Source: Spodoptera frugiperda
Lineage: Eukaryota > Arthropoda > Insecta > Lepidoptera > Noctuidae
Direction of reading: 5' to 3'
NCBI RefSeq assembly: GCF_023101765.2
Contig: NC_064239.1
Span: 13,784,315 to 13,848,314, forward strand
DNA length: 64,000 nt
In this document: piece after piece, positions 36,901 to 48,201 of the stretch
Layout: each line of letters opens with the position of its first letter
Numbering within the stretch: the first letter of the stretch is position 1
Translations under genes and position numbers: made by a program
Notes under the pieces: generated by a model
Told to the model about the DNA's origin: nothing
What the model saw: the letters and a program-made list of their open reading frames with translations, nothing else
The model's database searches: none

Positions 36901-39900
36901 GGATCAGAAAATATAATAATATATCAAAGCTGGTGGTAGTTTCATTAACGAACTACCTTCCTAAAGTGTTAGTAGAAGTAGTAGGAATGTAGACAATGAC
37001 TTTTGAAATGTTTTTCTAGAATGTGTTCGTAACTTCGTAAGTGAGTTCCGATCACTAATTGTTTAAATAGGAACACTTTTTTTAAATCAAAGTTTGGTAC
37101 TATAACCGCCAATAACCATATAACTCCGAAAGCACAGACTTTTGACCTTATTCGTAATACTAAGCTTTATCCTGCCCAAGAATACCTATCTATAGAGGGG
37201 TATCGTACTCCTATTGATGAGTGGGCCCAACATAGACCATTGTCCTTTGATGGTCTATACGTGATATTGTTTATGAGAGTATATGAGTAACATAGCAATG
37301 AATTCATAATATAGATTCGACCTTTTAATTTTTTATGTGAACGTTCACAACGTGCATAACAGGTTATAGCAGTACAAAGACTGGCAAATATCAGATTTGA
37401 CCTCTAACACTGCGTCGACTATAATATAATTTGGAGGCTTTAACATACATAACTAATCAAACATGGATAGACCACAGGCGGCGCTCTCGGGCAGTGTGCC
37501 GCGCGAGTGCATCGCTCGATAACGACGCAAATGAGAGAACGCGACACCGATACAGACAGTCAATAGCACGCCTTGCAATACAGCTCTCCATGAATGTGTA
37601 TTTGTAACATTAGTCCTGCATTACTCACCACATACCTAAACAAACAAATACGTAGGCACATATCTACTATGTACATGTTTCGACGTGAATGTCCTTTCAT
37701 TACGAACCCACTTATCTATAATACACTCATATATATATAGTATTGTTCAGCAAGATTGCTGTATGGCTGTATCTAAGGCTACGACCGTTGCCATGTTCCG
37801 CTGCATGTTGACACTAACTGTTTGCACATCCTTGATGGCCAATTAGAACTAACATCTCAACGCGGAATGAGTACGGACTGCACAGAACGCACACAACAAT
37901 AACTTGATGACCAAACTGGGTGTGTAAGTGCATACACCGGTTTAAAACAATGCGCCATTTGTACTGTATACGGTCACATAGGAAGAAAATGTATGTTTGC
38001 GAAAAGAAACGATAAGTATCTAGGAAAATAAAAAAAAATATATAATTGCTATAGTTAAAAGTATAAACTATGTTTTGAGCTTTACTTTACTATTTTCTAT
38101 GGTAAACCGGTAAACGAGCAGACTTATCACCTGATGGTAAGCAATCGCCGCCGCCCATGGGCACACTTGAAACACCAGAGGCGTTACAAGTGCGTTGCCG
38201 GCCTTTTGGGGGTTAGGAATTTAAGGGTTGTTGGGGAATCGGGGATTGTGAAGATTGGGAAGGGGGGAATTGGGCCTCCGGTAACCTAACTCACACAAAA
38301 AAACACAACGCAAGCGTTGGTTCACGTCGGCGAGACCGTGGTATCACTCCGGTCGAGCCGGCCCATTCGTGCCGAAGCATGGCTTTCCCACATTTAGATA
38401 AAGAAATAAAGTTAACTATATTTCTCATAGTATACGTGTTATTTACACGTACCTATACTCTGTGAAATAATTTGCAAACACTTTAGTGCAAAACAAGTTT
38501 CCAATGGCGGTACCGCGTGATGATGTGACTGGCAAGTTGAGACCTAATCTAATTAGCATAATGCATTCATTTCCATGATCTTTGTAGTAGTCCCTGACAT
38601 GACTCGTCCCTGAGCTGTATTTACAACCCTCGCTTCCAAAATAGAAAGACTACAATTTGCAACATCACACATTTAATTTATTTATACAAAATAAACACGT
38701 TGTGCGCATAATATCTTAAAATACTAGGTAAATAGTTAACTGCTAGTTAGTGTATGGACTAACTGGCAGATACTAGTTCGGTTGAAGTAGACATTTGAAT
38801 AAACAAAAATTAAGGAAGATCTAAAATATATTAATTTGGGTGGATCGAACACATATAGTAGTTTAAAGTGTTTATAGATACATTAGGCGTCAAGGATTTG
38901 TGACCAGCTCCCCGATCACCGGTTTACTGCATAGATAGGGACCACCCATATTAGTTCACAATTAGATTTTAATAGCGAAATTTCTGAAATAAAATGTCAA
39001 AATTGTCCATCGCTCCCACATGTCGTGTGCATATAAAGTTATTAAGTATTCGCAATTGTAAGTTTTACCAAAATATACCCATTTGATACGACGAGGAAAA
39101 TTTTACAAATATAAGGAAAATTGTCTGCATAAATGTCTATGTTTTTTTTAATTGTAAGAATCAATATTTTTAAGATATTCTAAACGTCTTTTTATTGCCA
39201 TGTGTGTGTAAACACTCACTGGCCCACGTTCGGCGCCGGCCACGTATTGTCCGAGTGGTATTAAAACAACAATAAAAGTGTGTGGTCGACACAGCTGTAC
39301 CTGCCTTCATAATGTCACGTATAAGATGTTAGCCAAAACCTTCCACAACAGTGAAGGGTGCAGTTTCCGAAAATATATTTTTAAAAAGGAAGAAGGGAAC
39401 ACATCGAGATGTTGTCTCAGTGGTCAAAGGAACTTACTCCGCACATTCCTTGGCTAACAAGGACTGGAGAAACTAGACTAAGCACTAAGGATTGCAAGGA
39501 CGTGTGGCAAAGCAAGGAGTTGCACAGACGCTACTATCGGGCCCTACATGGGCCAGATACAGATTTCTCAGCGTCCGTATCCTGGCTACGTTTTGGCAAC
39601 TTATTTGGAGAGACGGAACGTTTTATCTGTGCAATTATGGACGAAGTTATGTTGACGAACCATTACCGAAGGTATATAAAGGAATTATGGGATTAATAGA
39701 ACGGCGATCGATATGTCACCGCCCCGGGGAATCCATCCGACATATAATTTGGGGTTGTTCTTACTTAGCTAATGGAGAGTACTTGCATTGACACAATCTT
39801 GTAGCCAGGATTATTCATCAACAACTTACAATAGTTCGATAACTATCATCACAGACAGGATAATTGTTGCTAACCAACCTGACATTGTGGTTATAGATAG

Positions 39901-42900
39901 ATCAGCCGTCGCACAATGATAATTGATATAACAATACCATATGAGGAGAATCTCGTGTAAACTGGAAATGATATTATTATGTTCATGAGATTATCGGCAT
40001 GTGGGGTGTAGTTTCAGCAAACATTCTGCCGATAGTCGTATCTGCCAATGTACTCATAGCCAAAAGCCTCGACCAACACCTGAGTAGGCTGGCGTTACAT
40101 GGTTGAGACAAGGAGCTGATGCTGAAAGCAGTACTTCTGGACACGGCGCGTATTGTCCGGAAATTCCACTCTCTTGAGCCCTGACCGCCGGTAGTTTGGA
40201 TTTCTCCAGTTACTGGCGGGCTACTGCTTTTTATATTTATAAATGTTGTACTCCTTTTTAATAAAAATATATTGAACTAAATATTGCATAGAAACTAAAT
40301 AAATAATTTGTGTGTCCAATCTTCCTCGTGTATAAGAAACGAGCAGGAACTAACCGGGTTTCCTATTAGTCTAATTAATAAACAAACAAGCAGGTTGCTC
40401 TTTTCCTAGTAAAAAATTTTAGCTCGTTATAAAATTATACAGGAAATTGCTAGACGACTTTTATTCTAACTTAACATGGAGTCCTTGAACTCAAGCGCGA
40501 TGGTCGCGAGTTCTCAAGTTATTCGGCCGAAGACTGCGATGCCTTCTTTATATGCGAGGAGAGAGGTACATTTTGTTTTGTAAATAGTTGCACATATCCG
40601 CATGGTGCATCTCCATAAAGAAAATGATTTATTCAGCTAATACAGTATACTGTTCCTTAGTTCCCCTATTTCTTACCTAATATTAGCAGTAGTGTGTGAA
40701 ACTGTCGCAGTTTACTGATTAATTGTGAAACCTTATAATAATCTGGTCAGTGATAGTTATTTTCATTAAATTATTGAACAGTCATTTGGATTCTGTGAGG
40801 GACACCAATTTATGTCTTTGGTTTCGCTTCAACGAACCATAAGCAACACTAGTCATTATATTACCTTCCTTTCAGTTTATCCGGCTGGCTTTATCCTGGG
40901 TCCAGCTTGTGAACAAAAACATAATCATTAACCATAAAAAATAACATTAAATTTCAAGTAAAACAAGGGAAAATTATATTATTATCTTTTTCCTCAACGA
41001 AACTACAGCTCGTAACCTTTGTGGAGATAAGAGGTAGGTATATAAAACTTGTTAATTAATGAATAAACATGTGTTTTCTTATGGACTATATGTTACAATA
41101 ACAAATGAGTAGATGATGTTGGGTGCAGCATTTGATTATTGCATACCTGTATATGAAGATTTATGAATGTCATACGGCACCGAGTTCACACGCCCCGGCA
41201 GATTACATCATTATCTCATTTACGTTGCATTTCAAATGAATTCAAAATAGGTATTTTAGCACTAATAAATCGTGATATGACATTGCATTAATCATTTTCT
41301 AAATTTAGCTATTCAAATGTTGAGGGTTCACACCTTGTCTATTACCGTATTGGTATTGGTTGGCTAAATGTTATTTAATACTTGTCTCGTCTAACATTGT
41401 AACCACGTTTTAAATAAAAAAGCAATCATATTATCGCAAGTAGCCATCACCTTTGGCTTTAAAATATTTTATAAGAGAAAATGTGAGCGACGGCGCCTCC
41501 GTTATCTAGGTTGCATGTTGTTGCAACTCACTTAAACATTACACAATTTCGATTTGTATTTAGACATGCACTGAAGTGTCCAGTGGCTTATCACAAGTGC
41601 GAACTACGTTAAAGTCGCACGAAGTACGCAAGTACGCACAGAGCGAGGCGGTAGATAAGTGCCAGCAATCTGTCCACAGAGGACCTACGTCATGTGTTCA
41701 TTGTTTTGGCGAATATTTGATAAACATTCACATTATGGCCGAGATTATGGATCATTTCGAACGAGCGACTAAACATTCACCGGTCCATACGGCTGTAGTC
41801 GCCAAGATACAAATTGTCCTTTATGAATAGAGTAGTAAGTATGTAGTACTGACCGGTTCCGGAACATGATGTCGAGCATCCGCTTGTGGTAGGAGCGGCG
41901 GCGCAGACAGCGGTGCGCGGCCAGCGCCGCCGCCAGCGCCAGCGCCGCCAGCAGCGCGCCGCCCGCCCACCACGCCGCGCCCGTCCGCGCTCGCAGCGAC
42001 ACAGCCGCCGCGCGCTGGTGGCCTGCACCCAACGCAATACTCAATTACAATATACGTTCATTTCAAAATATTCAATTGAAGACTGTTTCCCAAATAACAT
42101 GATAGGTAACTGAAAAGGACCTTGTACCGTTTGTTCATTTTCGATTTATAATGTTGGTCTCAGTCTCAGATGGCTCAAGTCGGAATTCCTAAATTAACCA
42201 TAATAAATGCGGCCGGACACACGCGTATGGATCGAATCGATGGAAATATCGAACAAAAACCAACACAAAGGCAATAAAGGCAAGGATGTAGCCATAACAC
42301 TAATAAAATACTCATGTACTATACATATTCTGTTTACAGTATTTGTTATAGAGTTCGTGTTTACCACAATACATTAAATACAATCTGGTGATAGACAGAC
42401 ATTGTTTACATTTTGTGTATGGAACTCCAAAAACATAGTACTTTTACGTTACACAAGAGTTGTGACGTAAATATGTATTATATTTGTCAAATACAACAAG
42501 TATTGTAGTACAAAACAAACCATATCTGCACATTTTATATTATTGTTAAATTGACAATAAACGAGATTTTGCTCATTTTATCTATGATCTTCAGTACACA
42601 GAGCCATAGTATGTGTAACCTATAACATTAAGTTAACCTTCTTATCACAACTGTTGACCTTCTGTTATTTTATTTAGATTTTATTCATTTATTCTGAGAA
42701 TCTTTCCAAGAACTAATTTAATTAGGTACTAGGCATTATAATAATCAGGCATAGCTGCATATTATGAAAATATAATACAACATGAATATGAATAATGTAA
42801 TATTATACAATTAACTTACAGAAGTTGTACTTGACAAATCTCATGTCAGTAAATATGCCGGATATCCACAGGCCGCCATGCTCCAGTATGGCCTGGTAGC

Positions 42901-44420
42901 ATCCATACTCTGGTGACAGCAAGCAGGACAGTTCCTCCACATTTTCCTGCACACTGCAGTTCTGCGTCACAACCTCAGCCTGGCTTAAGTATTCCTGGTA
43001 GACAAAAATGCTAATTTAGTACTCACACCACAGTTCCACATTAGTTTACTAAGCCAACAGGGAATGTATGTCCAACAGTGGATTAGCATGTGTGAAATAA
43101 AACGAATGTACTATGTAGAATATTCATATATTAATAAAGGTTACCTCCTGGTTGCTGTCCGTTCTGTGCAGTGTCACATTGTAGTCTACTAGAGGTATGC
43201 CCAGGTACCAGTGCAGAGACACCCAATCACTGGAAATAGTATATTTACACAGTTCTAAAGTACACTACATGATGATTTACATTAAAATGATGATGAAACA
43301 TATCTAGCGAGTTACTCTCACATGGTTTCACCCACTGCTCAGCTATTATGGGTCATAGTGTGATGTTTTATAATAAAAAATATAATTTGTAAATCTTCCT
43401 CAATAAATACAATATACAATACAAAAATTATTATTCACATCAGGCCAGAAGTTCCAGAGGTTAGGCCGTTAAAACAAACAAATTCTTCATCTTTATTTAT
43501 TATCAATAAACAAACTTAAAAATAATTGTTATGAGTGGATTGGTAGAAAGTGATTTCCAACATTACTTACTCATGGTTAACAAAGTTAACGTTTGGCTTA
43601 TTTTTCTCATAGTCCGCCATCGTGATGGAGTTATTAACAAGGTGGTATGAGTCAAATGGAGGACCAGTTGTTTTACCCTGAGTGAATGTCCTCTTGATCT
43701 CATAGCAGCTGCTAAATATCATATCAAAGTCCATGGAGTAACACACCTGCAGAGGAAAACCAATCAATTTCGTAAGAATATAAAGTGACTACTTATTTAC
43801 CTACTTTATTATTATTTGAGTAATTGTTTACTCTTATTTACACTGCTGGGTGTGATAAAAGTGCAAGCAAATATATTTTTTTCTGGAGTATAAACATAAC
43901 TATATTCAAGTTACTCAATAAACTAGTTGCAGCAAATATTACACATTAAATTATTAAATAGTACTTCTGGGCAATTTTGGTCAGTAATTATCCTGAGGAG
44001 CTATTCCAGGATGTTCATAACAAGTTATAGCAGTACATAGACTGATAAACATCAGAGTTGACCTCTTAGATGGTGCCGACTACAGGTAGATAGTTTACTT
44101 ACCCGGGTACAGTTAGTCAGATTGGTTATGTCTACAGTGTTAGAAGAGTGCTGAGTACCAGGTGACATGTATTTGCGCCTTATAGTGGTGTTGCACGCAT
44201 TGATGCTATTTTTAAAAGTTAGGTTTATCGTCAAGTTTGTCATGTTAGAATTATGCTGGGCGCACAATTCTGCAGTGTAACGACCCCTGACTCCGTCTGC
44301 CGAAGGTAAGAATGTCGTGACCGGACCATTATCGCTACTCTCTTCACATCGAAACTTTACTGTATCCGGTTCGGCACTTATTCCGCACAACAAAAACACT
44401 AAGAATATTGGGGTAAACAT
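30984..44420 (-). CDS. Interleukin-17-receptor-like protein with SEFIR domain
   Basis: Nine exons on the minus strand: 44420-44103, 43746-43571, 43229-43145, 42994-42820, 42022-41854, 36534-36387, 34456-34291, 33911-33776 and 31254-30984. All have GT-AG ends and every phase agrees, giving 547 aa. Residues 1-16 are a signal peptide. Residues 17-265 form an ectodomain rich in cysteines and N-glycosylation sequons, with a stretch (DYNVTLHRT) suggesting fibronectin-III-like folds. Residues 267-287 are one Ala/Leu membrane helix followed by RCLRRRSYHKR. From about residue 327 the cytoplasmic part begins DILLLYARE and continues VYDLFRPE...WLRAALAGARRVLLLQG, the pattern of the SEFIR domain of IL-17 receptors. 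The C-terminal exon ends LHEELILLQPDA. It should be a plasma-membrane cytokine-type receptor signalling through SEFIR-SEFIR contact. Ligand and adaptor are unknown. The gene spans 13.4 kb because of transposons in introns 5, 6 and 8. Confidence 0.87.
31341..32100 (+). mobile_element. Internally deleted mariner element
   Basis: Both ends carry CAAAAAGTATCGCGAATTTT in inverted orientation and are flanked by TA (31339-31340 and 32101-32102). Inside are broken pieces of a mariner transposase in different frames: a segment ending VIANSPFTVRENAEDVGISI, then CDFLLFPNLNRHMKGRRYAT, close to the conserved end of mariner proteins. The length, about 760 bp against about 1.3 kb for a full copy, shows that the middle, including most catalytic residues, is gone. 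It sits in the last intron of the SEFIR gene. Confidence 0.8.
32331..33275 (+). mobile_element. Short hAT element with perfect TSD
   Basis: Terminal inverted repeats are TAGAGAATACAATCCCG (17 bp), and the 8-bp target duplication AACGCACA lies on both sides (32323-32330 and 33276-33283), as expected for hAT. At 945 bp it is too short for a full transposase, and only the C-terminal part remains. Just inside both ends are clusters of the palindrome TCCCGGGA, probably transposase-binding sites. It is inserted in the TTAA MITE. Confidence 0.88.
32388..33008 (+). pseudogene. hAT transposase C-terminal fragment (hATC domain)
   Basis: A 206-codon open frame. Its last 60 residues fit the hAT dimerisation domain: EIANKYLMSIPPTSVEPERA, then FSAAAYIGNKLRSRL and DALIFLRLYF. 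The BED finger and the RNase H catalytic core are missing, so it cannot transpose by itself. The first 40 residues are unlikely to be native protein, because they overlap the subterminal repeat zone. The open frame suggests recent insertion, or that the fragment could still bind and interfere with full-length transposase. Confidence 0.78.
33340..33405 (+). repeat. Three 22-bp tandem repeats
   Basis: Three units share CCCGCGCTTACG followed by a variable TCTCCGT-type half, at 33340-33361, 33362-33383 and 33384-33405. They lie inside the TTAA MITE. Confidence 0.75.
34945..35166 (-). other. Unassigned 73-codon ORF in an intron
   Basis: It lies on the sense strand of the SEFIR gene, inside the intron between the sixth and seventh coding exons. 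The product includes KLQLFTDADAYDMSFADG and FICKNTCESGSTVVPPPS and ends with FLEAIQTNFDRL. Codon use looks protein-like and the frame opens upstream of the ATG. It has no domain I recognise and no good donor, so it is more likely a transposon relic or chance than an alternative exon. Confidence 0.25.
37345..37430 (+). repeat. Dispersed repeat family D, copy 1
   Basis: It shares the ordered words GTTATAGCAGTACA, AGACTG and TTGACCTCT with 44008-44085. Both copies are in or just beside introns of the SEFIR gene. The family is unidentified. Confidence 0.6.
38098..38396 (+). repeat. Dispersed repeat family A, copy 1
   Basis: About 300 bp beginning AAACGAGCAGACTTATCACC, with the marker GTTGCCGGCCTTTTGGGGG and ending GCCGAAGCATGGCTTTCCCA. 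Copies also occur at 58524-58806 and, in reverse, at 61765-62045. It is probably a lepidopteran SINE or other short non-autonomous element. It lies in intron 5 of the SEFIR gene. Confidence 0.8.
39400..40270 (+). mobile_element. Decayed LINE with restriction-like endonuclease (R2/R4 group type)
   Basis: Translated pieces in several frames form the C-terminal part of a non-LTR retrotransposon protein: LTRTGETRLSTKDCKDVWQ, a zinc-knuckle-like C...PGESIRHII.GC..L segment, then KPDIVVIDRSA and MIIDITIP. The PD-X(12-14)-D arrangement is the signature of the restriction-like nuclease of R2/R4/Dong-type elements. It continues through SANV.IAKSLDQHL to a stop near 40184 and an AT-rich tail. Frameshifts and stops show that it is dead. 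It lies in intron 5 of the SEFIR gene. Confidence 0.72.
44008..44085 (+). repeat. Dispersed repeat family D, copy 2
   Basis: See 37345-37430. This copy sits in the first intron of the SEFIR gene, directly next to the exon 1 donor. Confidence 0.55.
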
Positions 44421-44720
44421 CGTAGCTCGAGAACTCTTGCAAAATTATGTAAATAACTTCATGACGAGGACAAAAATAAATTTATTCAATGTTTTTTTAC
44501 TAATATCACAAACTACTAGCACTGTGTACGTTTGGCATCTGCTCTGTCCATATCACAAGTTAATTATAAAGGTCGAAACGACAAATGTGCACTTTTACGA
44601 AACTTAAAAACAACAAACAACACTCGTCGATGAATGCGTTGAGTGTGTTGTCGCCATTTTCATTTTCCCGTTTTTGAAGTTTCTTTACGTCACGTCTTTA
44701 CTTCAAAATGTCAAGTATGT
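44421..44720 (-). promoter_or_regulatory. Probable promoter and leader of the SEFIR gene
   Basis: This is the region upstream of the ATG at 44420. It includes TTACGTCACG at 44685-44694, a CRE-like site, and GCCATTTTC (44652-44660), which reads GAAAATGGC on the transcribed strand. No clear TATA box. The role is inferred from position. Confidence 0.35.
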
Positions 44721-44989
44721 CAATGTGTCAACTGTCAAATACCTATGTATGTGAGCATAGATTGAAAAGTGGTAGTCAGTCACAACGACTACTATACCTC
44801 TAACAACCATAGACATTTAAGTCATACTGTTTGTTGGTTCATCAGTCATCAACTCATCACATCCACATCACATCATACTACCTATTCTATCACGCTTAGT
44901 TTCATGATTTCATGAATGAAAAATTATACTCCTTTTAACCAAAAGAATTTTTATTATTAAGGTTCTGTTACACACCAGCAGGTAGCAGT

Positions 44990-45560
44990 GTCACCCGGTT
45001 TATACAATAATACAATATAATGCTTTAGATCCTACGGATCTATAATAATAGTACTTACTCTATGTCCTACGGTCATGCCGGTGATTACCTAGTCCGTTAA
45101 AGCCGCCGCCGGGCATGTAAAATATACCCGAAAATACCCAATTCAAGGTATTTGGAATAGAAAATGGAAGATACTTTTAAATTAAGTATTTCAGATACCA
45201 GATACAAAATACTATTGACATTGATATATACTGGATACAAAATAGGCATCTACTTCCAAACTATCTATCGACAGGGAGTAGACTTCACGCTCACACATTG
45301 GAGTACAGTTCGGTTTCAGAAAGAAAGAGGAATTTCCTTCCACGGACCCTCCGATTGTGGATGCCGAGGTTTTTCCAGTAGGCTAGGTTTCTTAAGGGTC
45401 GACAAAGCACATGTAATGCCCCAAATCTTGCAAGCGTTCACAAGCCACGGTAACCACTTACTATCAGATGGGCCGTGTGCTTTGCTAGTGGGTTACATAT
45501 TATATTTTTTTGGGTTTTAGTTTATAGAAGTCGGTTTTTTAAAAATATTTTTATTTTTTG
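44990..45560. other. Intergenic repeat-like DNA with a chance ORF
   Basis: Bases 45164-45520 are open on the plus strand for 118 codons, but the second half (CTTACTATCAGATGGGCCGT and flanks) is typical of moth interspersed repeats, and no protein domain is visible. I regard this stretch as a repeat and not a gene. Confidence 0.4.
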
Positions 45561-45644
45561 CTCTTTAGCTTAACAGTTATATGTAAATAGTGAAGGTATA
45601 GCACAAAGGAATGAAAAGTAGCTACAGCTACATCTACATATTTA

Positions 45645-46075
45645 AACATAATGAGACTTACCTTCTATAAGCAGCTCTACCTAGTAGCCAGAAAGTATAC
45701 TATTCTGGATCCATATGTAAGCATATTTTTGAAATAAATTTCTTTGAACTCTTAACCATTGTGGAGTTGTACCTTCCATCATAAGCTCATTGAAATGTTG
45801 ATAATCGGACACAAATGATTGGATAGTTATGTAGTTTTATGAAATTGTCAGACTAAACGTAAAGAGCCTTTGTTTTCCTGGGATCTCATCATCAGATGCT
45901 CACCAGGTGGCAACAGTACCAACTTGAATTGAAAGTATACACACCTTACCAAACGAAAAAGAAACATGCAAATTTGACCAGAAATGTTTAAGTAATCAAT
46001 GTACAAATCAATGAACTATGATGAAAATAATATTGTTCAAGTAATGCTAATAAAATAAAAACTACTGAACCAATC
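45645..46075 (+). repeat. Dispersed repeat family C, copy 1
   Basis: It shares CATAATGAGACTTACCTTCT, TCTACCTAGTAGCC and AAAGTATACTATTCTG, and ends with AAAACTACTGAACCAATC, all also present in the same order at 50505-50830. It looks like a LINE 3' region or a non-autonomous derivative. Confidence 0.7.
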
Positions 46076-46099
46076 AATTGACTGACTGCGTGCGACTAC

Positions 46100-46290
46100 A
46101 CGATTGGTGCGGTAGCTGGGCAACTGGCTGCCGCGCAACGGGTAGCGGGTTCGATTCCCGCACGGCGCAACTCTTTGTGTGATTCACAAATTGTTGTTTC
46201 GGGTCTGGGTGTCATGTGCATGTGAACTTGTATGTTTGTCAACGCACCTACGACACAGGAGAAAATCCTAATGTGGGGCAACATATTTTA
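46100..46290 (+). mobile_element. tRNA-derived SINE
   Basis: It opens with a tRNA-like head containing an A-box-like TGGTGCGGTAGCTGGGCAAC and a perfect B box, GGTTCGATTCC, at 46148-46158. Then comes a body including TTGTTGTTTCGGGTCTGGGT and a tail GAAAATCCTAATGTGGGGCA followed by A-rich sequence. The head cannot fold as a complete tRNA, so this is a SINE, of a kind common in noctuid moths. A fragment of a related body, reversed, is seen near 63400-63450. Confidence 0.78.
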
Positions 46291-46362
46291 GAAAACAAAA
46301 AAACAAAACTGAAATAATTAAAATTAAAAGTCATTTATAAGTTACATTTATATTATACTTAT

Positions 46363-46368
46363 TTTATT
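46363..46368 (-). terminator. Polyadenylation signal of TMEM147
   Basis: TTTATT on the plus strand, AATAAA on the minus strand, about 80 bases beyond the stop codon. Confidence 0.5.
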
Positions 46369-46449
46369 CAATCAATCATTTTGGAATAACAATTAAATAG
46401 GAATAACTTATGAACACATCTACATAAGAAGTTAGAAATTGTTTGAAAA

Positions 46450-48201
46450 TCAAATTCCAATCTGTTGAGCTAGAACAGCATACATTCCCAAAGCCGTCAA
46501 GCCAACTGCACTAGCATGGATGGCTCTCAGGGCTAACAAGGCCCAAGCGCTGAGAGAGAGGATGCTGCCAATAGCTTCCTCGATGAGTCCTCTGTATGGA
46601 GACAGTGCGAGGAGCGTGATGACGACAGGGGAGTGCTTGCGGGGCAGGTCACTGCGCGTCCAGAGCCACACGAGCGCCGCCGTGGCCGCCGTGTGCAGCA
46701 GCGACACGTTGGACTCCGCGCACGAGCGCACGTAGCGCCAGTCGAACTCCGACCCGCGCGCGCCCACCCACAGCAGGACACTGCGCGTCACCACCACCTG
46801 ACACAACACGAGCACTTACTACGCTATGCAACAACTAAACATGATTGCTCTACTATATAATATAACTATGTATAACTTTTGCATATTTTATTACAAAGTT
46901 TCATAATGTTCTTAATATCAAGTCAGTCTATCTAACACAGGGTTTACTAAACTTTTGATAGTCAAGTTCCACTGATATTTTCTTTCTTGTTTGGCTAGGG
47001 ATCACTATTACTACATTTTTTTTTATCCCACACTGATACAAAACATTGACATACTACAGTGGCGCTTAAAACAGTATTTTTTTTTTATATTAAATGGGTC
47101 GACGTTTGGCCACTATCTCGACTGATGGTAAGTGATGATGCGGCCTATGATGGAGCATGTCTGCCCATAAGCAAATGGTTAATTCTAGTTATATCCGTGG
47201 TATTTATTGGATGTTACATGTTGTCCATATTTTGTCATTTGAGGACCACCAGTGGAGAACCACTGGGCCAACTAGTCAACTATGCAGGAAATAGTGCACA
47301 AATACAGGTCCACTCTCTATTTCCTCTATCTCCTATATCTGATGGTAATGTGACAAGATAGAAGAGACACAGGACCAACTACTTTACAATCATGCTTTCC
47401 AAGTAAGGAGAAACATCACAAGTCCATGTCACCATGTATGACAGAAAGTAGTTATTGCTATTAACATGGTGCCCTACCTACATACTTACAGTGAGATATT
47501 GATACTGATTGCAATATCAGCTTACCTCTGCACTTGCCCATCCGATAGCTGATGTGAGTATTTTGGCATGACCTTTGCCTGGCACTGAGTTAAGAGCAAA
47601 GTATATTCCCAGCAAATCTGCAAAGTCCACTGTTGCCTTCAGAATTTCCTGGAATCAAGCAACAAAATTTTTTTCACATTGTGTTTTGTTGTGCTATACA
47701 TATTATGGTACTTCGTTAACACTTAACTATATCCGTGAAATAAGAATGTTTGTTTAAAATGAAATGTAAATGAGAATAGTATGTCATGTTCTGATACCTA
47801 ATTAGATTAACATTTCAGAACAGTGTCAGTGATAAAAAGTACAGGAACTTAATGAATATAATTACCAAGAACACATTATATTCTCCTGTTATGTGGCTGC
47901 TGTCAGTATCAGGAAAGAATGTAGCAAGTAACAGCATCTTACAGAGCTGAGTAAAGATGTAAAGACCTCCGGCATGTACACATTTTGAGAAAGTGGCATA
48001 TTCAGATCTAGAACAGATTAAGTTATATTGATTAATACACCAATAAATAGGGTAATACCTTACAAACCAATAAAACAGTCTTAGGGTTCAAAGTAACCTA
48101 GAAGATTTAAGAACTAGAACTTACATTCCCGAGAATTTGTATGCCATATGATATGGGGCATAAACCAATGCTAGACAATTTCCAAAATGATACAGAGTCA
48201 T
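46450..48201 (-). CDS. Tmem147: TMEM147 orthologue (ER membrane protein)
   Basis: Four exons on the minus strand: 48201-48125, 48007-47866, 47648-47526 and 46797-46450. All have GT-AG ends and matching phases (2, 0, 0), giving 229 aa, close to the 224 aa I recall for the human protein. The start MTLYHFGNCLALVYAPYH, then SEYATFSKCVHAG, FTQLCKMLLLATFFP and LWVGARGSEFDWRYV, line up with the TMEM147 pattern. About seven hydrophobic segments span the protein. TMEM147 is known as part of the NCLN-NOMO complex, which works with the translocon on multipass membrane proteins; that role is carried over by homology. A dispersed repeat lies in the last intron. The start codon is the only ATG before the conserved N-terminus. 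Confidence 0.95.
47075..47174 (+). repeat. Dispersed repeat family B, copy 2
   Basis: Same core as 8483-8660 (CTGATGGTAAGTGATGATGC, GCCCATAAGC). It lies in the last intron of TMEM147, in antisense orientation to the gene. Confidence 0.7.

Noticed and set aside
45164..45520. 118-codon ORF
   Set aside because: It overlaps sequence that looks like a moth interspersed repeat and shows no known domain.
46100..46170. Possible tRNA gene
   Set aside because: A and B boxes are present, but the acceptor and anticodon arms do not pair as in a tRNA, and the sequence runs straight into a SINE body.
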